Notes: a model not told the origin generated them from the sequence alone. A DNA stretch of 64,000 nt from Adiantum capillus-veneris (GCA_014529385.2 CM043952.1:55964619-56028618); one strand, 5' to 3'; shown: positions 32,665-36,604, numbered from the stretch's first letter. Program-made: numbers and translations.

Positions 32665-34196
32665 AGTGTCTCCAAGAGGGGCTATTTATAGGTGTGTAAG
32701 AGTCGGATTATGTTACACTTAATTAGGGTGAGTGATTAACCCTTATTAAGTGTCCTTTGACTACTTATTGAATCATGGACATAAAATGGATTATTCACTC
32801 ATGAAAAATAGCAATTCAAGCCCATATACAAAGGTGAATATTAGGGGTATGTATAGTCGCAAAGGTTAAAAGAGGAGAGGGAATTTACTCTAGATAAACT
32901 AATAGGGTAGAAAAAATTATATGCATATGAGTAAAAGAAGTTGAGTAGGCTGAAAATGTTGCAAAAAGGCGGTTACCATTTTATGCCGTTCAACGGTCCT
33001 GTCTAGAAAATCCTAATAACAAAGGACCCTCTATGTATGAAAGCACAGGAAATAAGAAGTTCCGACCTTCAATTGGATTGCTTTCCGGCTTGATAGGTGT
33101 TCCCACCGTAGATGCATCCAATGAACCTTTTTTCTGTCAAGGAGGCTGACGAATGCAAAGGGAAAGACTCTGGAGGGATTTGTACTTTGTGTGTAACTTG
33201 TAAGAGAGGTCAACAGATGCACATAAAAAAAAGAGAGATTACTTTTGTCAACGTCGACCGGACTATCACTTTTCACATACAACATTAAAACCTCTACATA
33301 CAGGCTCTATATTTGTAGGAGATGATACATTTGGATTATGCTTCTTGATCACTTTCCATAGTTTTGTCACATGGTAGTTTTCCTTCTAGTGTTCAAATTT
33401 TCTTCAAGGGAAATTTTAAACCAAATAAAATAGCTGTGTTTTGCCGTCTTGAATTCAAAACAAAGTTTTTTGAGACTTTCTAAATACATAAGGGTTTCTA
33501 AATACGTAAGGGTTGACAACTTCAAATTCCAGATGAAATTGGCCATCCTAGACCCCTTCCCCCCCATACATGTGTTGGCAAGGGTAAGCAGGTTTTGATA
33601 CTGAGGAGTTGTTTTAGTAAGAGGACAATATAGCTACAGATTCATATAGTGACACTTTGTGGTGTTATCAGAAACCATTTGCATCAGAGGCAACTAAACA
33701 ACAGCACATGCCAAAGGGAATCGATTGAGAGAAACCACAATCATATACAAGGCTGGTTTATTTCAAAAACTTTTGATTGAGCAGTGGCTGTCAAATTCAC
33801 CTAATAGACCTTGCATTGCTCTTCGCATGACAGGAGACAAATGCCAACTTGGATGCAGTAGTTGAGCTTGCAAAGAAGCTGCAGGTAGCTTCTAATCAGT
33901 CAGGCAATCTGGGCAATACTAACTTTTCTTATCTGCAGAATTGTAACTTGCAGATGCTAATGAATCATCATGTTTCCAGGAGGGGACAAACATCCATCCT
34001 TTATGGGGTACTGCACAATTGTTTAAGCATCGAAGATATATGCATGGGGCAGCCACTAGGTATGGAGGGGTTGGACATGTTCTGTTTTGATGTTACAAAC
34101 TGCAGGAAGGTGCTAATGCTTTTGAAATCATTTTTGTGCAGCCCTTATGTCAGCATATATGCCTATGCTGCGGCCCAGGTCAAAAAGGCCATGGAG
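1267..34196 (+). CDS. XYLA: Xylose isomerase (EC 5.3.1.5), internal part, six exons, partial gene
   Basis: The enzyme interconverts D-xylose and D-xylulose and needs divalent metal ions. Six exons read 1267-1341, 1487-1616, 1774-1865, 33834-33884, 33980-34059 and 34142-34196. They splice in phase to 161 codons with GT-AG borders throughout. Visible landmarks, in order, are [40 protein letters not shown], the signature [10 protein letters not shown] (matching the family pattern with the active-site His), [15 protein letters not shown] and [13 protein letters not shown]. Plant enzymes are usually about 470-480 residues, so roughly one third is here. The N-terminus and everything after [10 protein letters not shown], including the LIEPKP metal-site signature, are not seen. 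Intron 3 is 31,968 bp and full of retroelements. The exons carry no stop or frameshift, which argues for a working gene. Confidence 0.93.
1487..1616 (+). CDS. XYLA: XYLA exon 2 of window
   Basis: This 130-nt exon begins [14 protein letters not shown] and continues through [18 protein letters not shown]. It ends one base into the next Met codon. The acceptor is TTGACAG and the donor is GTAAGA. The WHTF-R-G-x-G-x-D-x-F-G pattern is diagnostic for the family. Confidence 0.93.
1774..1865 (+). CDS. XYLA: XYLA exon 3 of window, with active-site signature
   Basis: The exon completes the Met codon split from exon 2, then reads [20 protein letters not shown] followed by [10 protein letters not shown]. 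FHDxD-[LIV]-x-[PD]-x-[GDE] is the family signature holding the catalytic His. The acceptor is GTACAG. The donor GTTGAA is weak, and the intron after it is the 32-kb one. Confidence 0.93.
1866..2689. other. Intronic sequence, T-rich, no gene seen
   Basis: The first 500 bases are strongly T-rich on the + strand with short open frames of low complexity. Nothing here resembles a known protein, RNA gene or element end. Confidence 0.5.
2690..3000 (+). promoter_or_regulatory. Promoter-like module 1 with repeated TGATGTGGCA and a TATA box
   Basis: Between 2690 and 2790 the motif TGAYRTGGCA or a close variant occurs about six times. A good TATA box, CCTATAAAAGC, follows near 2941. The layout resembles the upstream part of an LTR or a retroelement promoter. 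No adjoining coding region is assigned with certainty. Confidence 0.45.
3340..3700 (+). promoter_or_regulatory. Promoter-like module 2: TGACGTGGCA plus TACGGA motifs, TATA and polyA-like signal
   Basis: TGACGTGGC or TGACACGTGGC appears near 3352, 3412, 3456 and 3500, each followed after a short gap by TACGGA or TATGGA. TTTATAAGT lies near 3611, CATCTGGATGCAGAGC near 3645, and AATAATAAAG near 3678. The order enhancer motifs, TATA, leader, polyA signal is that of an LTR. The TGACGTGGC core is a known plant bZIP (G/C-box) site; its activity here is inferred. Confidence 0.5.
3770..4135 (+). promoter_or_regulatory. Promoter-like module 3, a tandem copy of module 2
   Basis: TGATGTGGCA, TGACGTGGCA and TGAGGTGGCA occur near 3783, 3827 and 3869, with TACGGAATT following twice. 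CTGCTTTTGGG then leads to CTTATAAGA near 4030 and CATCTGGATGCAGAATC near 4072. The parts and order match module 2 about 430 bp upstream, so the two are tandem copies. It ends close to the LINE leader. Confidence 0.5.
4254..4309 (+). repeat. Poly-C tract of 56 nt in LINE leader
   Basis: There are 56 consecutive C residues, with a second run of 16 C at 4521-4536 in the same leader. The antisense LINE at 31.7-31.8 kb has equivalent runs in the same place. The exact length is likely to vary with replication slippage and sequencing error. Confidence 0.95.
4696..5800 (+). pseudogene. LINE ORF1 (nucleic-acid-binding protein with zinc knuckle), broken
   Basis: ORF1 proteins of plant LINEs bind the element RNA. 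The frame opens at ATG 4696 with [15 protein letters not shown], then a helical stretch ([15 protein letters not shown]) and the block [20 protein letters not shown] that resembles the DUF4283 region of plant LINE and gag-like proteins. It is intact to about 5300. A zinc knuckle of form C-x2-C-x4-H-x4-C ([14 protein letters not shown]) lies near 5353-5394 in another frame, right after an in-frame stop. A proline-rich tail follows to about 5800. The 62107 copy keeps the same order, which supports the reconstruction; at least two frame changes break this one. Confidence 0.75.
5897..6540 (+). pseudogene. LINE conserved block between ORF1 zinc knuckle and ORF2, function unknown
   Basis: A frame from 5897 reads [20 protein letters not shown] and continues through [20 protein letters not shown] for about 140 codons. 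It resumes after a frameshift with a stretch containing VVHLF and [13 protein letters not shown]. The same order and residues recur at 63298-63955, so the block was coding in the family. I do not recognise its fold. It probably forms the C-terminal part of ORF1 after the proline-rich linker. Confidence 0.55.
6548..7265 (+). pseudogene. LINE ORF2 N-terminal APE-type endonuclease, truncated and frameshifted
   Basis: This domain nicks target DNA for target-primed reverse transcription. ATG 6548 begins [14 protein letters not shown], the usual start of plant LINE ORF2. LMLQEHH carries the catalytic Glu. After a stop at 6704 and a frame change come [22 protein letters not shown] (the Asp-x-Asn site), LSRIDRFY and, after another shift, SDHAPV with the catalytic His. 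All expected motifs are seen in order. Reverse transcriptase should follow but the LINE ends near 7290. Confidence 0.85.
7291..8154. other. Unassigned intronic sequence
   Basis: No coding domain or element end was recognised. A 1-kb stretch of LTR-like composition includes an 18-nt palindrome at 7786-7803. The abrupt change at about 7290 marks the LINE truncation point. Confidence 0.4.
7786..7803. repeat. Perfect inverted repeat, 8-bp arms, 2-bp spacer
   Basis: AACGACGG and CCGTCGTT are separated by CA. It could form a small hairpin or be a dimeric protein site. Nothing around it suggests a role. Confidence 0.7.
8155..8690 (-). mobile_element. Inverted LTR copy of Ty3 family A (solo or remnant)
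   Basis: Read on the minus strand, this begins TGTTGCAAGCTACAGTGTCA and runs in parallel with the + strand LTR at 9533-10096 to the shared end TATCCG-GCTA-GGTGCT. The two share long stretches such as the CTCAGCTCCAGC block near 8345. The copies face each other across 840 bp. No gag follows this copy on the minus side. Confidence 0.8.
8691..9124. other. Unassigned spacer between inverted LTR and minisatellite
   Basis: No gene is seen. A long antisense open frame across 8554-9522 owes its length to the C-rich complement of the neighbouring minisatellite. Confidence 0.4.
9125..9532. repeat. G-rich minisatellite ending beside LTR A
   Basis: Irregular units of 10-30 bp are built from GGGGCGAG, GGGTAGGGG and GTTGGGAGAGG, ending with 21 consecutive G at 9497-9517. 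The last unit, AAATTGAGGGGG, directly abuts the LTR start at 9533 and looks like a retroelement polypurine tract. Confidence 0.85.
9533..10096 (+). repeat. 5' LTR of family A
   Basis: It starts with the palindrome TGTAGC-AG-GCTACA and ends CTCTCA before TTTTGGCG. An inverted relative lies at 8155-8690 and a partial flipped one at 21972-22139. Both ends are inferred from where these copies and the primer-site pattern agree, so they may be off by a few bases. Confidence 0.7.
10418..11910 (+). pseudogene. Family A gag with four CCHC-type knuckles, frameshifted
   Basis: Gag packages element RNA. ATG 10418 opens a Ser/Pro-rich start, then the capsid-like region with [20 protein letters not shown] and [20 protein letters not shown]. 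The frame shifts near 11200 and continues from 11239 to a TAG at 11908. The C-terminal part has four successive knuckles: [28 protein letters not shown] (second Cys is Tyr here), [14 protein letters not shown] and a degenerate [15 protein letters not shown]. Compared with the copy at 19.8-21.5 kb, about 25-35 codons after WAEL are missing here. Confidence 0.85.
11911..12948 (+). pseudogene. Family A aspartic protease region
   Basis: The frame continues from gag after one in-frame stop. The retropepsin core reads [20 protein letters not shown], where the catalytic Asp of the usual D-x-G-S is replaced by Asn. [11 protein letters not shown] is the conserved second motif. The protease normally cuts the Gag-Pol polyprotein; this copy should be inactive. 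A frameshift near 12900 separates it from the next segment. Confidence 0.8.
13396..14330 (+). pseudogene. Family A reverse transcriptase, frameshifted at the end
   Basis: Ty3-type RT motifs in order are [56 protein letters not shown] and the catalytic FMDD at about 14052. A stop at 14122 is followed in other frames by [10 protein letters not shown] and [15 protein letters not shown] (thumb region). The linker before RT (12882-13406) lies in another frame. Confidence 0.9.
14331..15041 (+). pseudogene. Family A RNase H, intact frame segment
   Basis: Ty3-type RNase H degrades the RNA strand of the hybrid. [18 protein letters not shown] carries the first Asp, [14 protein letters not shown] the Glu, and VITDHHAL the next Asp, ending with [10 protein letters not shown]. 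All catalytic residues are kept. It is the only RNase H seen in this copy. Confidence 0.9.
15042..16170 (+). pseudogene. Family A integrase, broken by stops and frameshifts
   Basis: The integrase zinc-binding part has [12 protein letters not shown] and [11 protein letters not shown]. The core shows [12 protein letters not shown] (first Asp), a frameshift, then ITSDRGSHF (second Asp) and [11 protein letters not shown] (Glu). The C-terminal part ends [20 protein letters not shown] to [10 protein letters not shown] and a stop at 16168. Two or more stops separate the pieces. Confidence 0.88.
16171..16813. other. Unassigned sequence after family A integrase
   Basis: No coding domain and no 3' LTR matching 9533-10096 were found. 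A TTTTTTTT run lies near 16493. This may be the untranslated 3' region of family A or an unrelated insertion. Confidence 0.4.
16814..16844. repeat. TCACCC hexamer array
   Basis: About five tandem copies of TCACCC follow two CTCACC-like units. It is telomere-like in composition only; the unit is not the plant telomere repeat. Confidence 0.8.
16880..17035 (+). mobile_element. SINE-like element with CTT tail
   Basis: The segment AGCAGGTCTTGAGTTCAACT near 16941 resembles a tRNA B box and T arm. It is followed by CTAGATCTGTAAGGTCTC, a conserved GTTTCCTAC, ATTAAAAC and a CTTCTTCTTCTT tail. A clear relative lies antisense at 36338-36424 with the same order and tail. A possible A box (GGTGGGTTGGCTATG) lies near 16890. 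Family identity is inferred. Confidence 0.45.
17041..17535. repeat. C-rich minisatellite with CCCTAG/CCCTAA and CCTCGCC units
   Basis: Irregular units of CCCTAG, CCCTAA, CCTCGCC and CCTCTCGCC fill about 500 bp. Its complement shares GGGCGAGAGG units with the minisatellite at 9125-9532, so the two are inverted relatives. Open frames across it are artefacts of composition. Confidence 0.85.
17651..17740. repeat. Three 30-bp tandem repeats
   Basis: TCCATCGCCAACAG recurs at 17657, 17687 and 17717 with a 30-bp period. It lies upstream of the long unknown frame at 17920. Confidence 0.85.
17797..17878. repeat. Two 41-bp tandem repeats
   Basis: GACCTTG-TCTTGCT, GTAAG-CTTAAG and ATACAGGTTT occur in order at 17797 and again at 17838. 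Each unit contains a GTAAG and a CAGG that look like splice signals, but no splicing can be shown from sequence. Confidence 0.8.
17920..19790 (+). pseudogene. Unknown 630-codon frame with two in-frame stops, probably a retroelement accessory protein
   Basis: From ATG 17920 one reading frame runs to about 19790 with only two stops, TAG at 18235 and TAA at 18763, so it was recently coding. The start is acidic and Ser-rich ([20 protein letters not shown]). The middle, codons about 108-280, is predicted helical and begins [20 protein letters not shown]. After the second stop come a basic patch ([14 protein letters not shown]), a Thr/Ser/Pro-rich linker, a likely coiled coil ([20 protein letters not shown]) and a CPSC pair. 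It is cut off at the inverted gag near 19788. I do not recognise the family. It sits after family A pol on the same strand and may be an extra ORF like those of Tat/Ogre elements, or the gag-like protein of another element. Confidence 0.55.
19789..21971 (-). mobile_element. Second family A copy, inverted, gag part only
   Basis: Minus-strand sequence from 21971 down to 19789 follows family A from the LTR end and primer site (GTGATTGCCAAAATGAGAGC on +) through gag to the start of protease. It parallels 10090-12165 at high identity. It breaks at both ends, at 19788 against the unknown frame and at 21972 against a flipped LTR piece. No LTR in the matching orientation remains. Confidence 0.88.
19790..21540 (-). 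pseudogene. Family A gag, inverted copy, broken
   Basis: The capsid-like part reads [20 protein letters not shown] onward to [19 protein letters not shown], then a stop. The frame resumes at 21043 and carries the knuckles [28 protein letters not shown] and [14 protein letters not shown], with a fourth, [15 protein letters not shown], in an adjoining frame. Here knuckles two and four keep their metal ligands, which shows that the changes in the 10.4-kb copy are decay. The extra FRPGDYQEK stretch shows the ancestral length. Confidence 0.85.
21972..22139 (+). mobile_element. Flipped fragment of family A LTR
   Basis: This 168-bp piece matches 9817-9985 of the 5' LTR in + orientation, although the gag beside it is in minus orientation. 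The switch occurs at GAGCAC, a sequence present at both parental sites. Confidence 0.8.
22141..22676 (+). pseudogene. Ty3 protease-RT linker fragment
   Basis: Two consecutive frames read [20 protein letters not shown] (end of retropepsin) and, after a stop at 22323, [20 protein letters not shown] with [14 protein letters not shown]. This is the stretch before RT typical of plant chromoviruses. A further stop precedes [14 protein letters not shown]. The rest of RT is absent. Confidence 0.8.
22690..23560 (-). pseudogene. Element B integrase
   Basis: The zinc-binding part shows [20 protein letters not shown], then [20 protein letters not shown], where the first catalytic Asp is Asn (VNAIG for V-D-x-IG). 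After a stop, the reading continues with [20 protein letters not shown] and [13 protein letters not shown], the second catalytic Asp. The C-terminus, [20 protein letters not shown], is decayed. Confidence 0.8.
23572..24224 (-). pseudogene. Element B second (archaeal-like) RNase H
   Basis: After the [10 protein letters not shown] linker, [20 protein letters not shown] holds the first Asp of a second RNase [16 protein letters not shown] holds the Glu. [15 protein letters not shown] has Asn where the catalytic Asp of the G-D-S motif is expected. [14 protein letters not shown] is the end motif with its Asp also lost. Dual RNase H is established for Tat-clade Ty3 elements of plants. The domain is split by stops at about 24000, 23815 and 23790. 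Confidence 0.75.
24282..24650 (-). pseudogene. Element B Ty3-type RNase H
   Basis: [20 protein letters not shown] followed by [20 protein letters not shown] is the usual Ty3 RNase H, with Pro or Ser in place of the first catalytic Asp (D-A-S becomes I-P-S). A stop at about 24282 separates it from the second RNase H. Confidence 0.75.
24657..25718 (-). pseudogene. Element B reverse transcriptase, catalytic motif damaged
   Basis: An acidic linker ([17 protein letters not shown]) leads to the [59 protein letters not shown] and VYMDAFVFI, where the YxDD motif has become [24 protein letters not shown] and [10 protein letters not shown] finish the thumb. The frame is open for 353 codons but lacks a catalytic Asp. 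Confidence 0.9.
25739..26014 (-). pseudogene. Element B protease C-terminal part
   Basis: [20 protein letters not shown] followed by [15 protein letters not shown] is the second half of a plant Ty3 retropepsin. The catalytic Asp region would lie upstream and is lost. Confidence 0.7.
26031..26147. other. Short spacer before the gag-only element
   Basis: No coding content is seen. The bases directly before the LTR (AACCATC) cannot be tested for a target-site duplication because the other end of the element is truncated. Confidence 0.4.
26148..27361 (+). repeat. 5' LTR of gag-only element
   Basis: It starts TGTCATGTGACA and ends TTACA directly before the primer site. It contains a TATA box at 26473, a 14-nt poly-C run at 26555-26568 and at least six GCGTTTYC or GCGTTTTT motifs between 26600 and 26885. 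The first 298 bp recur at 30916-31213. Confidence 0.9.
26473..26480 (+). promoter_or_regulatory. TATA box of gag-only element LTR
   Basis: TATATAAG lies 325 bp into the LTR, a usual U3 position. Transcription would start about 30 bp downstream, just before the poly-C run. Confidence 0.6.
27363..27374 (+). promoter_or_regulatory. Primer-binding site, tRNA-iMet type
   Basis: TGGTATCAGAGC, one base after the LTR end, is the standard plant retrotransposon site complementary to initiator tRNA-Met. Confidence 0.9.
27792..30503 (+). CDS. Gag-protease of the non-autonomous element, 903 codons, intact
   Basis: The chosen ATG at 27792 gives [20 protein letters not shown], a common Ty3 Gag start. Residues about 85-175 form a very charged Arg/Glu/Ala coiled coil. 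The capsid part runs from about 195 to 370 ([31 protein letters not shown]). A zinc knuckle is lost: near 495 the pattern [12 protein letters not shown] keeps His and the last Cys but not the first two. The retropepsin core [16 protein letters not shown] lies at about 545, with D-P-G-S at the active site, and GMILGMKW follows. From about 690 an acidic His/Asp stretch ([20 protein letters not shown]) and about 160 further residues of unknown fold complete the protein. The long intact frame suggests recent function in trans-mobilised particles. Confidence 0.88.
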   Translation: MVVTRSGMDTSHSGDEHERGDEGFSPPGDFSNPPPSPSTPRVVLTPMEMMVKSMLDMMAQQQETNRVALAQLASKADEQAAKDRAQEAKDRERDERNDKLAAQQEEHRLAQERERLAQERERISIATKQEDQRLALERERAERKERKAEKEAEREAQRELRNQEFIAQILASKTEPPKHRGSSSSGASHGVDSHNPVTEKLTFSKYDGKMDATVLHSWLHQFNAYFATTKKTGNSKVLTAAMYLAGDAIKWYQAWQEAQLAAHLEAADDFTPLSFSWADFQDKLKARLMPPQYLARLKDDWRALKQNGMPVMSFCNRVLQLGTQLRKSDAKPKEAFLYGLDEYIKYDVEVLNPIDLNKAVAIALAHEMKHNKGKPKENKTSTSTSQTSENPQNGKNGKNGNSSNQSSNSLSSKNSSNESKGKANTIAKPKLTPNEKVAQGIVGGYITSEEKSMYSKEGRRFHCHITFDSLRPENAMRSPSSRRPRFSFSKGHIKRTCPKLESNESKEPTAPTTSVNAMNDNTIVPTVSQVPPIDDSLIKCYGRTSGHRFVILFDPGSMHDVISLSLVERVRLEVSSRSPIEVSGFRPGMDALITKECLDVLFEIQQTAFTRRFFISSLSRCGMILGMKWFREINPLVDWEANTLTINAKSDSLTVFHGEDIVPSSSLIANMQDKVERIRDKETLSVSFSPQHDTQELHDYEKHDDLMDNDLHDDLDEKDKHDELHEDDVIVHKDGVLVDAFSSAANLVVDSINHQESILASESRSTDPPSEDSIDPDEPILALEPLSKEPSQEVLCVRVIDTHALCECFIREGFLYFSQHRYVIPFPRHDILYVEHVSLMDEHECMRIVHEKLKSLYVRKSHSMSLPWHDIVSERAHDSMSTKHGHFHCDLPQLIDYDQTEKI
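30504..30902 (+). other. Untranslated 3' internal region of the gag-only element
   Basis: Autonomous Ty3 elements carry RT, RNase H and integrase here. Only about 400 bp without any RT or integrase motif are present before the polypurine tract. Open frames in it are short and unrecognised. Confidence 0.7.
30903..30915 (+). promoter_or_regulatory. Polypurine tract of the gag-only element
   Basis: GAAAAGGAGGGGA directly precedes the 3' LTR and would prime plus-strand DNA synthesis. Confidence 0.85.
30916..31213 (+). repeat. 3' LTR of gag-only element, truncated
   Basis: It begins with the perfect palindrome TGTCACGTGACA and matches 26148-26445. It stops after CCTACAAAAA, where antisense LINE sequence begins. 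About three quarters of the LTR is missing. Confidence 0.9.
31214..31850 (-). mobile_element. LINE 5' fragment, antisense, poly-C family
   Basis: On the minus strand a C-rich leader (seen as G runs at 31738-31764 and 31786-31802) precedes ORF1 from 31461. The fragment breaks at 31214 after DVQIL. It has the same layout as 4190-4960. Confidence 0.85.
31220..31461 (-). pseudogene. LINE ORF1 N-terminal fragment
   Basis: [20 protein letters not shown] leads to [20 protein letters not shown] and [20 protein letters not shown]. It parallels the first 85 residues of the 4696 ORF1 with about 80 percent identity by eye and has no stop before the truncation. Confidence 0.85.
31851..33833. other. Intronic sequence before exon 4, no gene recognised
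   Basis: The region is AT-rich. A CTATTTATAGG near 32687 and a preceding run of related short direct repeats suggest an old LTR, but no primer site or coding part was found. It contains a TG microsatellite at 32627-32660. The acceptor for exon 4 ends it. Confidence 0.45.
32627..32660. repeat. TG dinucleotide microsatellite, 17 units
   Basis: It is an uninterrupted TG run in intronic sequence. Confidence 0.95.
33834..33884 (+). CDS. XYLA: XYLA exon 4 of window
   Basis: Seventeen codons read [17 protein letters not shown]. They continue exactly where exon 3 stopped, 31,968 bp upstream. The acceptor is TGACAG and the donor GTAGCT. Confidence 0.92.
33980..34059 (+). CDS. XYLA: XYLA exon 5 of window
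   Basis: The exon reads [20 protein letters not shown] then MHGAAT and ends two bases into the next codon. L-W-G-T-A and R-Y-x-x-G-A-A-T are strongly conserved from bacteria to plants. The acceptor is TTCCAG and the donor GTATGG. Confidence 0.93.
34142..34196 (+). CDS. XYLA: XYLA exon 6 of window
   Basis: After completing a Ser codon the exon reads [18 protein letters not shown]. The acceptor is TGTGCAG and the donor GTACTG. The following family block, THYLGGENFVFWGGREGYQ, should begin the next exon but was not found before position 64000. Confidence 0.92.
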
Positions 34197-34739
34197 GTAC
34201 TGTCTGTGGGTAAACTTGTGGCTTACAAAGGCTATTACTATGTCTGTCACATGTTTGGATCAACACTCCACCTCAAAATGGACGGCTGCCTTGTTTTGAT
34301 AGCTCAAAGTCATGGCTTCTGTCAACTCTTTTTATTTTGTTTATGACACAAGTGCATGGTGAAGCATCTATCTAGCCTGATTCTAAGGTATTCAGTTGTT
34401 TGGGCATACATTTATGATACTAACAGCCTTAGATCTTTTTGGCGGGACCATTCTAAGCACTTGTAATGTTGGGATGGAGGTGTGTCGCAACGCATGAGTT
34501 TTGTGTGAGGTATTCAATCTGTCAAAGTCAGCAAGAGCACTAATGTGATTTTTGTGAACATAGCGCATTTCTTTGAAACTTGAGAAGATCTTCATGGCTA
34601 GTAGAATGTAGCTAAAGTGGAAGACATCGTAATTCAAGAGCCCGGATGGGTTCTTAGGCTTTTCTGTCTCTAGGATGCTGGGTTGTGCTGTCTAAAAAGT
34701 CTATGTTTCCAGTGTTGGGTTAGGTACAATACATGGTGG
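34197..34739. other. Intronic sequence after exon 6, no feature seen
   Basis: No exon, element end or repeat was recognised. Confidence 0.4.
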
Positions 34740-36012
34740 GGTCTTCAAAGCTTTTTGAAAAGTGCTGTTATTGAGATGTGCAGCTGTCCTATTTGCATGG
34801 GCACCTTTTGTTCGATTTCCACTTTCCTTCCTTATGGATCTATGCTTGTTTAGTACTAGGCTTCATTATGACCTCCATTTCGGGAGCCATGATAAAAGCT
34901 CAGAATGTAGTCCATTGTATCAATGCATGGTCATTTCTGTGTGTGTGCGCGCGTGCGTGTTTTGCGGGGGGGGGGGGGGGGGGGGGGGGGGGGTTGAAAT
35001 CCGGGCCTGTTTATTGGAGGATTTTGAAGGTGCACAAATGCTTGGGAGGGTCAGGAACCCACTTCTGAAGTGCTTATTCTTGTTCAAGCTCTCATGGACC
35101 AAGTGGCGCAGCATGCTCTTAACGCAGTTATTCTGTTCTTTCCAGGCAACATGCCTACTGCGCAAGCCGTGGGCCAGTTGGGTAGATTTCCTTCTTGAAC
35201 GCCAGGCAGTTCGAGATGTTTACTTTGGCGCCAGAGGATTCTATGAAGTCTTGTTGGTAGACACTGACGCCCATAATATGTTGCTGGAGTTATCTCCATT
35301 GTTTTGTAGTACTTAGATGACACATGTATTGCCATGGGCTCTCACCAAAGACTACCAAAGCCTCATCCGTCAAATGTCTTGTATGGGTGGAAATAGTTGA
35401 CTTTGCGTGCACTTGGTGACACTTTCTTCCTATGCTTGTGTCTCACTTGGGGAAAGTGATTTGTCCTCCCAAACTTGATGGCAATACCAATCGCTTTTGT
35501 GTGCTTTGGGACCTTCTCATTGGGAACGCCCTTTTAAGCTCAGATGGGGGAAATTTGCAAATTCATGTTTTCGATGTGGGAAATTTGAACACATGCAATC
35601 TGAATGTCTTGAGCCTATTTTGCAACCTCCTCCTTCAGCTGTTCCTCAACTTGCGGTTTCTAATGAGAAAGAAGCCTCTAATCCTAGATCCACCACTATT
35701 GCGGCTTCTACGTTCCACCTTTGGATAAAGGCAAGGTCAAATCTGCTACTTCTCCAAACCCTTCGAGTAAAGGAAAGTCTGTATCGGCACATGAGACCGG
35801 GAATGAGGGAAAAAATGTGGATTTGGGGGAAGGATCTCCTTGGGTGACCCCCAAGAAGAATGTCAAAATATGCTCTCAGCTTTCTTCTCGCAATTATGTA
35901 CCTCCTAAAGTGAAATTTATGGGGCAAAAACCTCTTTCTTGTAATGACAATTGCACTCTTGCGGATGCATGGAAATGTCAAAGTCAACGATACGGAAGCG
36001 TAGAGACCAAGG
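34740..36012 (+). pseudogene. Decayed LINE ORF1
   Basis: FLLERQAVRDVYFGARGFYE followed by VLLVDTDAHNMLLELSP matches the DUF4283-like block of LINE ORF1. PPKLDGNTNRFCVLWDLLIG and the knuckle CFRCGKFEHMQSEC (C-x2-C-x4-H-x4-C, with Glu before His) follow in other frames, then a Ser/Pro-rich tail. Many stops and shifts are present. The sequence ends at a GA microsatellite at 36022. It may be the 5' part of the LINE whose RT lies at 47.6 kb. Confidence 0.65.
34966..34993. repeat. Poly-G run of 28 nt
   Basis: It follows alternating GT and GC sequence inside the decayed LINE ORF1 region. Its length is probably variable. Confidence 0.95.
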
Positions 36013-36019
36013 GGAGAGC

Positions 36020-36021
<2 letters not shown>

Positions 36022-36057
<36 letters not shown>
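36022..36057. repeat. GA microsatellite 1
   Basis: Eighteen GA units lie next to a LINE 3' tail. Confidence 0.95.
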
Positions 36058-36060
<3 letters not shown>

Positions 36061-36297
36061 GAAATGAAATGAAATGTTATATTAACGTCTTCAAAAGGCC
36101 AAAATGACCTATGAGACCAATCAGTTACAAAATAGTGAATCTAATACCATGTCTGGGTACAAAAGAACTAGAAAAGAACTAGAAGTGGAACAAAATACTA
36201 CTACTACTACTACAATCTAAAACTACGTGGGTGTAGCAGCTGATACAATAGGTACCCGGTAAACTGGATGTAACAGTGTGTGAAACAAAGATGGAAG

Positions 36298-36301
<4 letters not shown>
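36058..36301 (-). mobile_element. 5'-truncated LINE 3' end, copy a
   Basis: On the minus strand this 244-bp piece ends with the conserved GACGTTAATAT stretch and a CATTT pentamer tail. It contains the 31-nt paired element at 36087-36117. It is bordered on both sides by GA/CT microsatellites and parallels copy b at 36425-36603. Confidence 0.75.
36087..36117 (-). other. Conserved 3' hairpin of LINE copy a
   Basis: On the minus strand: outer stem GTCT/AGAC, inner stem AGGTC/GGCCT with one G-U pair, loop ATTTT. The total span is 31 nt, as in the other two copies. Confidence 0.65.

Positions 36302-36337
<36 letters not shown>
36302..36337. repeat. GA microsatellite 2
   Basis: Eighteen GA units continue into AGAAGAAGAAGAG, the tail of the SINE-like piece. 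Confidence 0.95.
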
Positions 36338-36340
<3 letters not shown>

Positions 36341-36424
36341 AGAAGAGTATTTTAATCTCGTAGGAAACTAGCCCGAGACCTTAAAGATCTATCCGACGAG
36401 GAGAGTTGAACTCAAGACCTGCTA
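36338..36424 (-). mobile_element. SINE-like fragment, antisense
   Basis: Read on the minus strand it gives AGCAGGTCTTGAGTTCAACT, GATCTTTAAGGTCTC, GTTTCCTAC, ATTAAAAT and a CTTCTTCTT tail. It matches the piece at 16934-17035 in order and spacing. Confidence 0.5.
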
Positions 36425-36601
36425 TGAGAAATGAAATGAAATGAAATGATATATTAACGTCTACAAGAGGCCAAAATGACCTATGAGACCAACTGATTAC
36501 AATGATGAGTCTAGTACCAAGTCTGGGTACAAACAAGAAAACTACAAACAAAGAACTGATAGGAGTGCTACCGACTCCTATGGGTGGCTGGTAGGCTGAG
36601 C

Positions 36602-36603
<2 letters not shown>
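36425..36603 (-). mobile_element. 5'-truncated LINE 3' end, copy b
   Basis: It is about 80-85 percent similar to copy a over its 3' 150 bp, including the GACGTTAATATATCATTTCA tail. The hairpin is at 36459-36489. Its 5' end abuts the 76-nt GA run. Confidence 0.75.
36459..36489 (-). other. Conserved 3' hairpin of LINE copy b
   Basis: Outer stem GTCT/AGAC, inner stem AGGTC/GGCCT, loop ATTTT, identical in layout to copy a. The right inter-stem spacer differs (CTTGT against TTTGA). Confidence 0.65.

Positions 36604-36604
<1 letters not shown>

Larger units (their letters stand above)
1866..33833 (+). other. Giant intron of xylose isomerase, 31,968 bp
   Basis: The donor GTTGAA at 1866 and the acceptor GACAG ending at 33833 join K-T-L-K to E-T-N-A-N-L-D in phase 0, exactly as the family alignment requires. 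The interval holds at least eight retroelement pieces in both orientations, two minisatellites and several long poly-C or poly-G runs. No other host gene is seen in it. Confidence 0.85.

Noticed and set aside
35200-35290. Possible next xylose isomerase exon (YFGARGFYEVLL compared with FWGGREGYQTLL)
   Set aside because: The surroundings match the LINE ORF1 block and the parallel [14 protein letters not shown] of the other LINE copies; splice sites and the rest of the exon do not fit.
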